Shown: positions 7,645 through 15,074, numbered from the stretch's first letter. The stretch is 17,437 nt of DNA from Microbacteriaceae bacterium (GCA_022701925.1 JAKONM010000293.1:1-17437), one strand, 5' to 3'. The notes: generated by a model not told the origin, from the sequence alone. A program made the numbers and translations.

Positions 7645-8748
7645 TCACCCCCGCTGCGCGGCCCCGCCCGCCAGCAGGTCGAGCACGTCCTCCAGCACGT
7701 CCGCGACGGGCACGTCGGCGACGTAGGAGGGGTCGTGCTCGCAGCGCGGCGCCGACCAGCCGACCTGGGTCGCGTCGCGCCCGCAGATCGGGCACGCGGT
7801 GATGCGGCCCAGGCGGATGCGGTGGCGCCCGCGCCCGAACGGCATCGCGTTGATGGTGTTGCCGAAGACGAAGACGCCGACCGTCGGCGCCCCGAGCGCC
7901 TGCGCCAGGTGCCGCGGCCCGCTGTCGTTCGCGAGCACCACGTCCGCCTCCGCCAGCACGCCCGCGAGCCCGGAGAGGTCCAGCCGTCCCGCCAGCGACG
8001 ACACGAGCGGCGCGGAGGCCTGCGCGACGACGGACTCGGCCACGGGCACCTCGGAGGGGTCCCCCACCACGACGACCCGCACCCCGCGCCCGGCCAGCTC
8101 GGCGGCGACGGCCGCGAAGCGCTCGGTGGGCCAGTGCCGCCGCGGGTCGGTCGCGCCCGGGTGGACGACCACGCACGGCCCATCGCCCAGCAGCGAGCGC
8201 GCCGCGGCCCGCTCGGCCTCGGTCGCGACGAGCCGCGGCTCGAGGTCCACGGGCGCGGCCCCGGCGAGGCCGGCGACCTCCAGCCACCGCAGCACCTCGT
8301 GCTGGAAGTAGTCGTAGTGCAGGGTCCGCTCGAGCCGGGGCGCGTCGGGCGTGCCGGTGCCGACGGAGTGCCGCGCGCCCAGGCGCAGCAGGAAGGGGTT
8401 CGCGTTGCGCCCGCCGCCGTGCGCCTGCACCGCCAGGTCGAAGCGCTCGCCACGCATGCGCTGCACGAACGCCTCGGTGGCGGCCGGGTCCTCCTCCCCC
8501 GCCCGCACGCCGGGCACCGCCGGCAGCACCTCGACGGCGTCGACCGGCACCTCGGGCCGCCCGGCCAGCAGCGCCGCGTGCGCGGGCATCCCCAGCAGCA
8601 CGATGCGCGCGGAGGGGTGCGCCCCGCGCAGCGCCGCGAGGGCCGGCAGCGCGAACACCAGGTCGCCCAGGCCGCCTCCGCGCAGCACCGCGATGCGCTG
8701 CACGTCGTCGAACGGGGGCTGCAGCGGGGCGACGACGGGGTTCAGCAC
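7645..8748 (-). CDS. Glycosyltransferase family 9 (heptosyltransferase-like)
   Basis: About 367 residues, GT9 with GT-B fold. RIAVLRGGGLGDLVFALPAL is the N-terminal signature. CVVVHPGATDPRRHWP opens the second domain and ANDSGPRHLAQALGAP (N274 to H280) is the donor-binding motif. The C-terminal CPICGRDATQVGW and CEHDPSYVADV segments resemble Cys-containing tails of other GT9 proteins. I chose GTG 8748 because AGGA sits 7 nt upstream; GTG 8785-8787 is an alternative adding 13 residues. It faces the SDR and is divergent from the aldehyde dehydrogenase operon. It is the third GT9 in the window, so the glycan probably contains several heptose or similar residues. Donor and acceptor are inferred. 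Confidence 0.9.
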   Translation of the reverse strand: MLNPVVAPLQPPFDDVQRIAVLRGGGLGDLVFALPALAALRGAHPSARIVLLGMPAHAALLAGRPEVPVDAVEVLPAVPGVRAGEEDPAATEAFVQRMRGERFDLAVQAHGGGRNANPFLLRLGARHSVGTGTPDAPRLERTLHYDYFQHEVLRWLEVAGLAGAAPVDLEPRLVATEAERAAARSLLGDGPCVVVHPGATDPRRHWPTERFAAVAAELAGRGVRVVVVGDPSEVPVAESVVAQASAPLVSSLAGRLDLSGLAGVLAEADVVLANDSGPRHLAQALGAPTVGVFVFGNTINAMPFGRGRHRIRLGRITACPICGRDATQVGWSAPRCEHDPSYVADVPVADVLEDVLDLLAGGAAQRG

Positions 8749-8872
8749 CCCCCAATCCTGAGACAGGTCAAGCCTCAGGTTCTGCACAGCCGCCCCCGGG
8801 GGCGTCTCCAATACGTTGTGCAGGCCGCGTGGCCCGCGCGTCGACGACCCCTCCGGAAGGATCCGCTGCCGC
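8749..8872. promoter_or_regulatory. Divergent promoter region with two dyad elements
   Basis: The gap separates a minus-strand GT9 and the plus-strand aldehyde dehydrogenase. CCTGAG (8757-8762) and CTCAGG (8774-8779) form an inverted repeat with an 11-nt spacer, and the minus strand reads CTTGACC within it, a -35-like element. A perfect 14-bp palindrome, CGCCCCCGGGGGCG, occupies 8791-8804. TACGTT (8812-8817) fits a TANNNT -10 for the plus-strand operon. These could be operator sites for a shared regulator. No regulator gene is present in the window. Confidence 0.45.
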
Positions 8873-10258
8873 ATGCCCGCCGACCTCACCACCGACACCG
8901 CCTCCATCGAGATCACGGACCCCTCGACCGGAGAGCACGTCGGCAGCCTGCCGGTCGCCACGGCGGCGCGGGCGGCGGAGGCGGTGCAGCGGGCCGCGGA
9001 CGCGTTCCCGGCCTGGTCCGCCACCCCGCCCGCTCAGCGCGGGCTGCTGGTGCGCAAGGCGGCGCTGGCGCTGGCGGAGCGCGCGCAGGAGGTCGCGGCG
9101 CTGAACACGCGCGAGACCGGCAAGCCCGCGGGCGACGCCGCCGGCGGCGTGGAGGCGGCCGTGAACACGCTGCTGCAGTACGCCGAGCTGGGCCCGGTGC
9201 ACCGCGGCCGTCAGCTGCGCGGGGGCCAGTTCGCCGTGGACGTCGCGGTGCCGCAGGCGCGCGGCGTGGTCGTGGCGCTGACCCCGTGGAACGACCCGGT
9301 CGCCGTCGCGGCGGGCCTGCTGGGCGCGGCGCTCGTCAGCGGCGACACCGTGGTCCACAAGCCCAGCGAGCGCAGCCCGCACACCGGCGCGCTGGTCGAC
9401 GAGATCCTGTCCGCCGTGCTGCCGGAGGGCGTGCTGGTGCACGTGACCGGCGACGGCTCCACGGGTGCGGCGCTGGTCGAGCAGCCGGCGGTCGCGGTGA
9501 TCGCGCACGTGGGCTCCACGGCGACGGGCCGCGCGCTGGCGCAGGTGGCGGCGACGCGCGACGTGCACGTGATCCGCGAGAACGGCGGCAACGACCCCCT
9601 GATCGTCGACGCGGGCGTCGACCCGGTGTGGGCGGCGGGCCAGGCGGCGCTCGGCTCCTTCGCGAACGCGGGCCAGATCTGCACCGCCGTGGAGCGCATC
9701 TACGTGCACCGCGACGTGGCGCAGCCGTTCCTGGCCGCGCTGGTGGCGGAGGCGGACGAGTGGACGCGCTCCAGCGGCCAGCCCCTGGTCGACGACCGGA
9801 TGCGCGCCAGCGTCGCGAAGCAGGTCGACGACGCGGCCGCCGCCGGAGCGACGGTGCTCGCGGGCGGCGCGGTGCCGGAGGGCCCCGGCTCCCGCTACCC
9901 CGCCACGGTGCTCACGGACGTGCCGGAGGGCGCGGCCGTGCTGACGGAGGAGACGTTCGGCCCCGTCGCTCCGGTGGTCGTCGTGGACGACTTCGAGGAG
10001 GGCCTGCGCCTGGCCGCGGCCGACCGCTACGGCCTGGCCGCCACGGTACTGACGGCGGACATGACGCACGCGCACCGCGCGGCCGCGCTGCTGCCCGTCG
10101 GCACGGTGAAGGTGAACGCGGTGTTCGGCGGCGCTCCGGGAGGCGCGGCGCAGCCGCGCGGGGCCAGCGGCGCGGGCTTCGGCTACGGCCCGGAGCTGCT
10201 GGACGAGATGACCACGACGACCGTCGTGCACTTCGGCCTGCCGGGCGGTGCCGCGTGA
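8873..10258 (+). CDS. NAD(P)-dependent aldehyde dehydrogenase superfamily protein
   Basis: 461 residues, the length of a typical ALDH. TPWND with N140, HKPSER with K163 (cofactor), E236 in IRENGGNDP (general base) and catalytic C270 in NAGQICTA are all present, as is the late EETFGPVAPV motif. It oxidises an aldehyde to the acid with NAD(P)+. The general-base motif reads ENGGN rather than the usual ELGGK. The ATG is preceded by GGAAGGA at a somewhat long 11-nt spacing. The next gene (HldE-like) overlaps its stop as GTGA, so it is the first gene of a heptose-linked operon. It may oxidise a sugar-derived aldehyde for the surface glycan, but a generic semialdehyde dehydrogenase role cannot be excluded. 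The family is firm; the substrate is unknown. Confidence 0.88.
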   Translation: MPADLTTDTASIEITDPSTGEHVGSLPVATAARAAEAVQRAADAFPAWSATPPAQRGLLVRKAALALAERAQEVAALNTRETGKPAGDAAGGVEAAVNTLLQYAELGPVHRGRQLRGGQFAVDVAVPQARGVVVALTPWNDPVAVAAGLLGAALVSGDTVVHKPSERSPHTGALVDEILSAVLPEGVLVHVTGDGSTGAALVEQPAVAVIAHVGSTATGRALAQVAATRDVHVIRENGGNDPLIVDAGVDPVWAAGQAALGSFANAGQICTAVERIYVHRDVAQPFLAALVAEADEWTRSSGQPLVDDRMRASVAKQVDDAAAAGATVLAGGAVPEGPGSRYPATVLTDVPEGAAVLTEETFGPVAPVVVVDDFEEGLRLAAADRYGLAATVLTADMTHAHRAAALLPVGTVKVNAVFGGAPGGAAQPRGASGAGFGYGPELLDEMTTTTVVHFGLPGGAA

Positions 10259-11718
10259 GCGACGCGCGCGAGACCGGGCTGGTCGCCCGGGTGCTGGCCC
10301 ACCGCGGCGGCCCCGTCGTGATCGTGGGTGACCTGCTGCTGGACCGGTTCGTTAGCGGCCCCAGCGAGCGGCTCAGCCGGGAGGCGCCCGCGCCGGTGGT
10401 GCAGGTGTCGGAGCGGCAGGACGTGCCGGGCGGCGCCGCGAACACCGCGGTGAACCTGGCGGCGCTGGGCTCGGACGTCCGCGTGGTCGGCGCCGTGGGC
10501 GACGACGAGGCGGGCGACTCCCTGACCGCCCTGCTGGCCGCGGCCGGCGTGGACGTGCGCGGCGTGGTGCGCCTGCCGGGCCTGACCACCACGGTGAAGA
10601 CGCGCGTCGTCGCGGCCGGCCAGACGATGGTCCGGTTCGACGAGGGCAGCGTGCTCGGCGCGGACCAGCAGCGGGCCGTGGCGGACGCCGCGAAGCGCGC
10701 GCTGGACGGCGCGGCGGGCCTGCTCGTCTGCGACTACGGCATGGGCGCGACGGGCGAGATCGTCCGCCAGCACCTGGCCGCGACCGCGCGCCCGGCGGTC
10801 GTCGTGGTCGACGCGCACGAGCTGGCCCCCTGGGCTCCCCTGCACCCCACCGCGGTGACGCCGAACGCCGGCGAGACCGCGCTGCTGCTCGACCAGCCGC
10901 TCGGCTCCGACCGCGTGGGCCGCGCCCTCGCCGTGGGCGACGAGCTGCGCCGCCGCACCGGGGCCGCGGGCGTCATCGTGACCCTGGACCGCGACGGCAC
11001 CGTCGTGCACGGCCCCGGAGCGCCCAGCCGCACCTTCGCGCGCCCCGCGCCGGAGTCGATGGCGAACGGCGCGGGCGACACCTTCGCCGCCGCCCTCATC
11101 CGCGCGCTGGACTCGGGCTGCGACCTGCACGAGGCCGCGGTGTTCGCGCAGCTGGCCGCCGACGTCGTGGTGCGCCAGACCGGCACCTCCGTCTGCACCG
11201 CGGACGCGCTGACCGCCTCGCTGGACGACGGCGCGCGCCTGCTGGACGAGCGCGCGCTGCTGGCCGCGCTGCGCGCCGACCGCCAGGCCGGCCGCCGCAT
11301 CGTCTTCACGAACGGCTGCTTCGACGTGCTGCACCTGGGCCACATCTCCTACCTGAAGCAGGCGAAGCAGCTGGGCGACGTGCTGGTCGTCGCGGTGAAC
11401 GACGACGCCTCCACGACCCGGCTGAAGGGCCCGGGCCGCCCGATCAACACGGCGGCCGACCGCGCGGGCGTGCTGGCAGAGCTGTCGAGCGTCGACTACG
11501 TGACCGTCTTCTCGGAGGACACGGCCGTGCGCCTGATCGAGGCGATCGAGCCCGACGTCTACACGAAGGGCGGCGACTACACCCGCGAGATGCTGGCGAA
11601 GACGCCGGTGGTGGAGGCGCACGGCGGGCAGGTGCGCCTGGTCGGCTGGGTCAGCACGCACTCGACCAGCGGCATGCTGGCCCGGGCGCGCGCCCTGCAC
11701 CCGGAGCCCGCGGAGTGA
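10255..11718 (+). CDS. hldE: Bifunctional heptose-7-phosphate kinase / heptose-1-phosphate nucleotidyltransferase (HldE)
   Basis: 487 residues with canonical HldE architecture. The kinase domain (about 15-320) has VIVGDLLLDRFVSGPSERLS, REAPAPVVQV, P58-G-G-A-A-N63 and the anion-hole motif N271-G-A-G-D275. The nucleotidyltransferase domain starts near 350 with FTNGCFDVLH-L-G-H (HxGH 360-363), then VNDDASTTRLKG, GRPINTAADRAGVL and YTKGGDY. It phosphorylates heptose 7-phosphate at C1 and later couples heptose 1-phosphate to a nucleotide, normally giving ADP-heptose. The GTG start overlaps the aldehyde dehydrogenase stop (GTGA). It keeps the substrate-loop motif that the first HldE-like protein in the window has lost, so it is the better candidate for the full activity. 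Confidence 0.92.
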   Translation: MSDARETGLVARVLAHRGGPVVIVGDLLLDRFVSGPSERLSREAPAPVVQVSERQDVPGGAANTAVNLAALGSDVRVVGAVGDDEAGDSLTALLAAAGVDVRGVVRLPGLTTTVKTRVVAAGQTMVRFDEGSVLGADQQRAVADAAKRALDGAAGLLVCDYGMGATGEIVRQHLAATARPAVVVVDAHELAPWAPLHPTAVTPNAGETALLLDQPLGSDRVGRALAVGDELRRRTGAAGVIVTLDRDGTVVHGPGAPSRTFARPAPESMANGAGDTFAAALIRALDSGCDLHEAAVFAQLAADVVVRQTGTSVCTADALTASLDDGARLLDERALLAALRADRQAGRRIVFTNGCFDVLHLGHISYLKQAKQLGDVLVVAVNDDASTTRLKGPGRPINTAADRAGVLAELSSVDYVTVFSEDTAVRLIEAIEPDVYTKGGDYTREMLAKTPVVEAHGGQVRLVGWVSTHSTSGMLARARALHPEPAE

Positions 11719-12587
11719 GCAGCCGCCGCACCTCGGCGGTCTGGGCGGCCTCGGAGCAGCCGCAGCAGCCGGTGATCGACGTGCTGCTGCCGACCTCCGG
11801 CCGCCTGGCCGAGCTCGCGACCGTGCTCGCCGGGCTGGCCGCGCAGGACGACCCGCCCTTCCGCGTGATCGTCAGCGACCAGAGCGACGACCACGCGATG
11901 AGCGTGGAGCCGGCCGTGCAGGCGATGCTGCGGGTGCTGCAGGCGCAGGGCCGCCAGCCGCAGGTGCTGCGCCACCTGCCCCGCCGCGGCATCGCCGAGC
12001 ACCGCGCTTTCCTCCTGGAGCAGGCAACCGCCCCGTTGGTGCTGTTCCTGGATGACGACGTATGGCTGGAGCCGGGCACGATCGGGATGCTGCACGAGGC
12101 TATCGAGCGCCTGGACTGCGGCGTCGTCGGTGCCGCGCAGCAGGGCCTGTCGTACCTGGACGACGTGCGCCCGCGCGAGCAGGAGCCGTTCTTCCCCTGG
12201 ACCGACGGCGTGCAGCCGGAGCGGCTGCGCAAGGACTCCCCCGGCACGGAGCGCTGGACGCTGCACAACGCCGCGAACCTCAGCCACATCGCCGCGCGCA
12301 CGGAACTGCCGGAGCAGGGCTGGCTGCCGTACCGCGTCGCCTGGCTGGCGGGCTGCGTGCTGTACCGGCGGCAGGCGCTGGTCGAGGTGGGCGGCTTCGA
12401 CTTCTGGGAGCAGCTGCCGCCGAACCACGGCGGCGAGGACGTGGCGGCGCAGTGGAAGGTGATGGAGCGCTTCGGCGGGGCGGGCGTGCTGCCCTCCGGC
12501 GCCGTGCACCTGGAGGCGCCGACCACCATCCCCGACCGCAGCGCGGACGCGGCGGAGGCCGTGTTCGCCCATGAGACCGCCGGCTGA
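11715..12587 (+). CDS. GT2-like glycosyltransferase (GT-A fold)
   Basis: 290 residues. VIDVLLPTSGRLAELATVLA is the GT2 N-terminal strand. VLFLDDDVWLEPG with D113-D-D115 provides the metal- and nucleotide-binding DXD-like motif. The C-terminal half has LAGCVLYRRQALVEVGGFD followed by NHGGEDVAAQWK, where the acidic ED pair is the likely catalytic base region. The GTG start overlaps the hldE stop (GTGA). It has no membrane segments. Being co-operonic with hldE and the aldehyde dehydrogenase, it is probably another transferase for the same glycan. Acceptor and donor are unknown. Confidence 0.85.
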   Translation: MSSRRTSAVWAASEQPQQPVIDVLLPTSGRLAELATVLAGLAAQDDPPFRVIVSDQSDDHAMSVEPAVQAMLRVLQAQGRQPQVLRHLPRRGIAEHRAFLLEQATAPLVLFLDDDVWLEPGTIGMLHEAIERLDCGVVGAAQQGLSYLDDVRPREQEPFFPWTDGVQPERLRKDSPGTERWTLHNAANLSHIAARTELPEQGWLPYRVAWLAGCVLYRRQALVEVGGFDFWEQLPPNHGGEDVAAQWKVMERFGGAGVLPSGAVHLEAPTTIPDRSADAAEAVFAHETAG

Positions 12588-12606
12588 TCGGCCGGTTGCG
12601 AAAGAC

Positions 12607-12620
12607 GCGCCGCTCGGCGC
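12607..12620. repeat. Perfect inverted repeat GCGCCG-CT-CGGCGC
   Basis: Six-bp arms around a two-base centre lie between the GT2 gene and the DUF2795-like gene. It could be a short terminator for the upstream operon or a dyad operator for the downstream gene. It is too short to decide. Confidence 0.35.
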
Positions 12621-12638
12621 AGTGACGAAGGAGTTCCC

Positions 12639-12836
12639 ATGGCGGACATGCCGAACCCGATCCAGGTGCAGAAGTTCCTGGGCGGGATGGAGTACCCGGT
12701 GTCGAAGGACACCATCCTGAAGACCGCGAAGGACTCGGGCGCCGACGAGGCCGTGCTGGACGCGCTGGGCAACATCCCGGACCGCGAGTACAGCGGCCCG
12801 AACGCGATCAGCCACGAGCTCTCCGAGAGCAACTGA
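12639..12836 (+). CDS. DUF2795-family small protein
   Basis: A 65-residue soluble acidic protein. The pattern NPIQVQKFLGGMEYPVSKD, a central GADEAVLDAL, then IPDREYSGPNAIS near the C-terminus, is the DUF2795 pattern common in actinobacteria. The start is unambiguous: AAGGAG lies 5 nt before the ATG. No membrane segment or signal peptide is present. The family has no established function that I know of. The gene is separated from the GT2 gene by 51 bp and reads in the same direction; it probably has its own promoter, and a link to the glycan locus is not supported. Confidence 0.9.
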   Translation: MADMPNPIQVQKFLGGMEYPVSKDTILKTAKDSGADEAVLDALGNIPDREYSGPNAISHELSESN

Positions 12837-12904
12837 CCCGATCCGGATCACCGGCCGCCGTTCTGGTCCTGTCGGTCCGCGCGAGCCGCTGGTAGACCGG
12901 GGCG

Positions 12905-13702
12905 ATGACGACGGAGGCGATCGCCCGGATCCTGGCGCTGCAGCGGACGGACGGCGACTGGGGCGTCGGCGTCTATGACAGCGAGGGCTGGAGCTCCACG
13001 ACGGACGCGCTGTGGCTGCTGCACGAGCTGGACGCCGACCCGGCGGACGCGGGCGTGTGCCGCGCGATCGACCTGGTGCACGAGCGCGTGCGCTGGGAGG
13101 AGCGCAACGGCGGCCGCCCGTTCTTCGAGGGCGAGACGGAGGCGTGCGTCAACGGCCGCGTGCTGACGCTCGGTGCCCGCTTCGGCCACCCCTCCCCCGC
13201 GCTCGTGCAGCGGCTGCTGTCGGAGCAGCTGCCGGACGGCGGCTGGAACTGCGAGGCGCCGTCGAGCACCCGCAGCTCGTTCCATCCCACCGTCTGCGTG
13301 CTGGAGGGCCTGCTGGCGTTCGAGCAGGCGACCGGGCCGGATGCGGCTCTGGCGGACGCTCGGCACCGCGGGGAGCAGTACCTGCTGGACCGTGGCCTGC
13401 TGCGCTCCAAGACCACCGGCGCCCTGCTCGACGAGCAGTGGCTCACCCCGCACGTGCCCGCGTACTGGTGCTATGACGTGCTGCGCGGCCTGGACCACCT
13501 GCGGGCTGCGGACCTGCAGCCGGATGAGCGGGTCGCGGAGGCGGTTGACGCGCTCCGCGCCGCCCGATCCAATGACGGCACCTGGCCCGCGGCCACCCAC
13601 CCGGGCGATCCGGTCGTCGAGCTGGAGCAGCCGGGAGCGGCGAGCCCACTGACGACGGCTCGCGCGGAGCGGGTGCTGGAGTGGGCGGACTCCGGCGCGT
13701 GA
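12905..13702 (+). CDS. Prenyltransferase/squalene-cyclase-repeat protein (alpha/alpha toroid fold)
   Basis: 265 residues. The repeated pattern Q-x-x-D-G-x-W occurs as LQRTDGDWGVG near the N-terminus, LPDGGWNCEAP mid-protein and SNDGTWPA near the C-terminus, typical of prenyltransferase/squalene oxidase repeats. The protein is much shorter than true squalene-hopene cyclases (about 600 residues or more), and I see no DXDD catalytic motif, so catalysis is uncertain. ATG 12905 has only a weak GGGG upstream. It is convergent with lemA, 4 bp apart. The fold call is reasonable and the function is unknown. Confidence 0.72.
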   Translation: MTTEAIARILALQRTDGDWGVGVYDSEGWSSTTDALWLLHELDADPADAGVCRAIDLVHERVRWEERNGGRPFFEGETEACVNGRVLTLGARFGHPSPALVQRLLSEQLPDGGWNCEAPSSTRSSFHPTVCVLEGLLAFEQATGPDAALADARHRGEQYLLDRGLLRSKTTGALLDEQWLTPHVPAYWCYDVLRGLDHLRAADLQPDERVAEAVDALRAARSNDGTWPAATHPGDPVVELEQPGAASPLTTARAERVLEWADSGA

Positions 13703-13706
13703 GCCT

Positions 13707-14279
13707 CTAGAACTGGATCCGCGGCGGCTCGGCCACGGACGGCCCGCCGACCTCGAAGAACTCGCGCTGCTCGAAGCCGGGGCGGTTCTTGAAGAGGGTG
13801 CCGGGGAACACGGTGCGCTTCGCGTTGAACTCCCGCACCCCGCCGTTGTAGAAGCGGCGCGACGCCTGGATCTTCTCGCCGGTGTCGCCCAGGTCGCCCT
13901 GCAGCTGCAGGAACTGGGTGCCGGCGTTGAGGGCCGGATAGCCCTCCGCCGTCGAGTACAGGGAGCGCAGCGCCTGCTGCATGTGCGTCTCGGCCACCGT
14001 GGCCTGGCCCGGGTTGGACGCCTGCAGCGTCTCCGCCCTGGCGTCGTCGATCGACTTCAGCAGCGCCTTCTCGTGCCCGGCGTGCCCCTGCACGGCCTCC
14101 ACCAGCTGGGGCACCAGCTCTGCCCGATGGCCCATCTGGGCCTCGATGTCGGCCCACGCCTCGTCGACGCGGTGGCGCAGGGTGTCGAGCGAGCGGTAGT
14201 TGACCCAGACGTACAGCGCGAACAGCACGACCAGGACCGCGACGATGACGATCGGGATGATGATCGAGGCGGCGTCCAT
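13707..14279 (-). CDS. LemA family protein
   Basis: 190 residues. One N-terminal membrane segment (about 5-26, IIIPIVIVAVLVVLFALYVW) is followed by a helical domain. YRSLDTLRHRVDEAWADIE, the R-x-x-L-V-P motif (RAELVPQLVEAV), YPALNAGTQFLQLQ, and RRFYNGGVREFNAKRTVFPG are the canonical LemA signatures. The expected topology is membrane-anchored with a helical bundle; the function is poorly defined. It sits convergent with the toroid-fold gene and downstream of the minus-strand repeat protein. No Shine-Dalgarno precedes the ATG, but TAGGCT lies 6 nt upstream, consistent with a leaderless mRNA. Confidence 0.93.
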   Translation of the reverse strand: MDAASIIIPIVIVAVLVVLFALYVWVNYRSLDTLRHRVDEAWADIEAQMGHRAELVPQLVEAVQGHAGHEKALLKSIDDARAETLQASNPGQATVAETHMQQALRSLYSTAEGYPALNAGTQFLQLQGDLGDTGEKIQASRRFYNGGVREFNAKRTVFPGTLFKNRPGFEQREFFEVGGPSVAEPPRIQF

Positions 14280-14285
14280 CCCGGC

Positions 14286-14291
14286 AGCCTA
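14286..14291 (-). promoter_or_regulatory. Candidate -10 element for a leaderless lemA transcript
   Basis: On the minus strand TAGGCT matches TANNNT and ends 6 nt before the lemA ATG, the spacing expected if transcription starts at the A of the start codon. No clear -35 is seen. An 11-bp palindrome, CCTCTCAGAGG (14328-14338), lies about 50 bp upstream of the start and might be an operator. Confidence 0.4.
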
Positions 14292-14340
14292 GAACCGGCT
14301 TGACAACTCCCACCGCGCATGCAGGGTCCTCTCAGAGGTC

Positions 14341-14592
14341 TCAGCGGGGAGGACGGCCGCCTGCGCGCATCACGGCCCTGACCGAGGTGGAGGACATCAC
14401 CGCGACCCGGCTGCACCACGACAGCAGCGCGATCGCGGACAGCGCGCACCCGACGGCGAGCACGGACCCGAACGAGCCGACGGACCCGATCGAGCAGGCC
14501 GACCCGACGCTGCCGATGGAGAGCACGGAGTTCCGCGACCCGATCGACAGCACGGACCCGCTGGACCACAGCGACAGCACCGACCTGGTCAC
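14341..14592 (-). CDS. Short serine-rich nonapeptide-repeat protein (S-V-L-S-I-G-S type)
   Basis: 83 residues. Five imperfect 9-residue repeats span about residues 3-47: RSVLSLWSS, GSVLSIGSR, NSVLSIGSV, GSACSIGSV, GSFGSVLAV. A hydrophobic stretch (ALSAIALLSW) and a basic tail follow. The strong GAGGAGGAACCC before the GTG start argues that this is a real gene rather than a shadow of low-complexity DNA. The regular small-polar/hydrophobic spacing suggests a short beta-solenoid or a surface-seeking repeat. I recall similar short proteins in other actinobacteria but know no function. It lies upstream of lemA on the same strand, 61 bp away, and could be co-transcribed with it. Confidence 0.72.
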   Translation of the reverse strand: MTRSVLSLWSSGSVLSIGSRNSVLSIGSVGSACSIGSVGSFGSVLAVGCALSAIALLSWCSRVAVMSSTSVRAVMRAGGRPPR

Positions 14593-14708
14593 GGGTTCCT
14601 CCTCTCGACGCGATCTCGACCTGCCCGTCCCGGTGGAGGATCACGGAGGCCGTGCCAGTCATCCTGCGGGACGATGCGAACGCGGCACCAGACGCGCAGA
14701 GTTGCGGG

Positions 14709-15059
14709 ATGAGCGAGACGCCGACCCGATCCGGCCTCCGCTCCACCCTCGACGAGGTGGCGACCGCGATCGGCGTGGTCCTGCTGGTCGCCGTCGCGGC
14801 GTTCGCCCCGCTGTGGGCGGGCCTCAGCGGCATGCGCTCTGATGCCTGCTCCGCGTCGTGCCGCTACGACGTGATTGGTGCAGGCAGCGGGATCATCGCG
14901 GCCGGCCCCGCCGTCGCGCTCGTCGCGACCGTGGTGGTGCTGCTGGTGCGCGCCCGCTCCGGCCGGTCACTGTGGTGGATCAGCGGCCTCGGCCTCCTGG
15001 CGGCCGCCGGCGCGTTCACGCTCGGCGACGCGGTGATCACGAGCGGCCTCGGCCGCTGA
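14709..15059 (+). CDS. Small multi-pass membrane protein of unknown function
   Basis: 116 residues with three predicted membrane segments: about 20-40 (AIGVVLLVAVAAFAPLW), 56-80 (GIIAAGPAVALVATVVVLLV) and 88-112 (WISGLGLLAAAGAFTLGDAV). The first loop carries two cysteines (DACSASC) that may face outside. I chose ATG 14709; an open frame extends upstream to 14652, but that N-terminal piece looks non-coding. The ribosome-binding site is weak. It is divergent from the repeat protein, with 116 bp between, and ends 32 bp before the tRNA. I do not recognise the family. Confidence 0.7.
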   Translation: MSETPTRSGLRSTLDEVATAIGVVLLVAVAAFAPLWAGLSGMRSDACSASCRYDVIGAGSGIIAAGPAVALVATVVVLLVRARSGRSLWWISGLGLLAAAGAFTLGDAVITSGLGR

Positions 15060-15074
15060 CACCGGCGCCTCGGC

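Noticed and set aside
7735..10254. A 1327-residue plus-strand open frame running into HldE
   Set aside because: Only the part from 10255 is HldE. The rest is antisense to GT9 or out of frame with the aldehyde dehydrogenase and has no domains.
14341..14592. Plus-strand reading of the repeat DNA as a DNA tandem-repeat array or CRISPR
   Set aside because: The 27-nt periodicity is imperfect and explained by coding repeats on the minus strand; there are no spacers.
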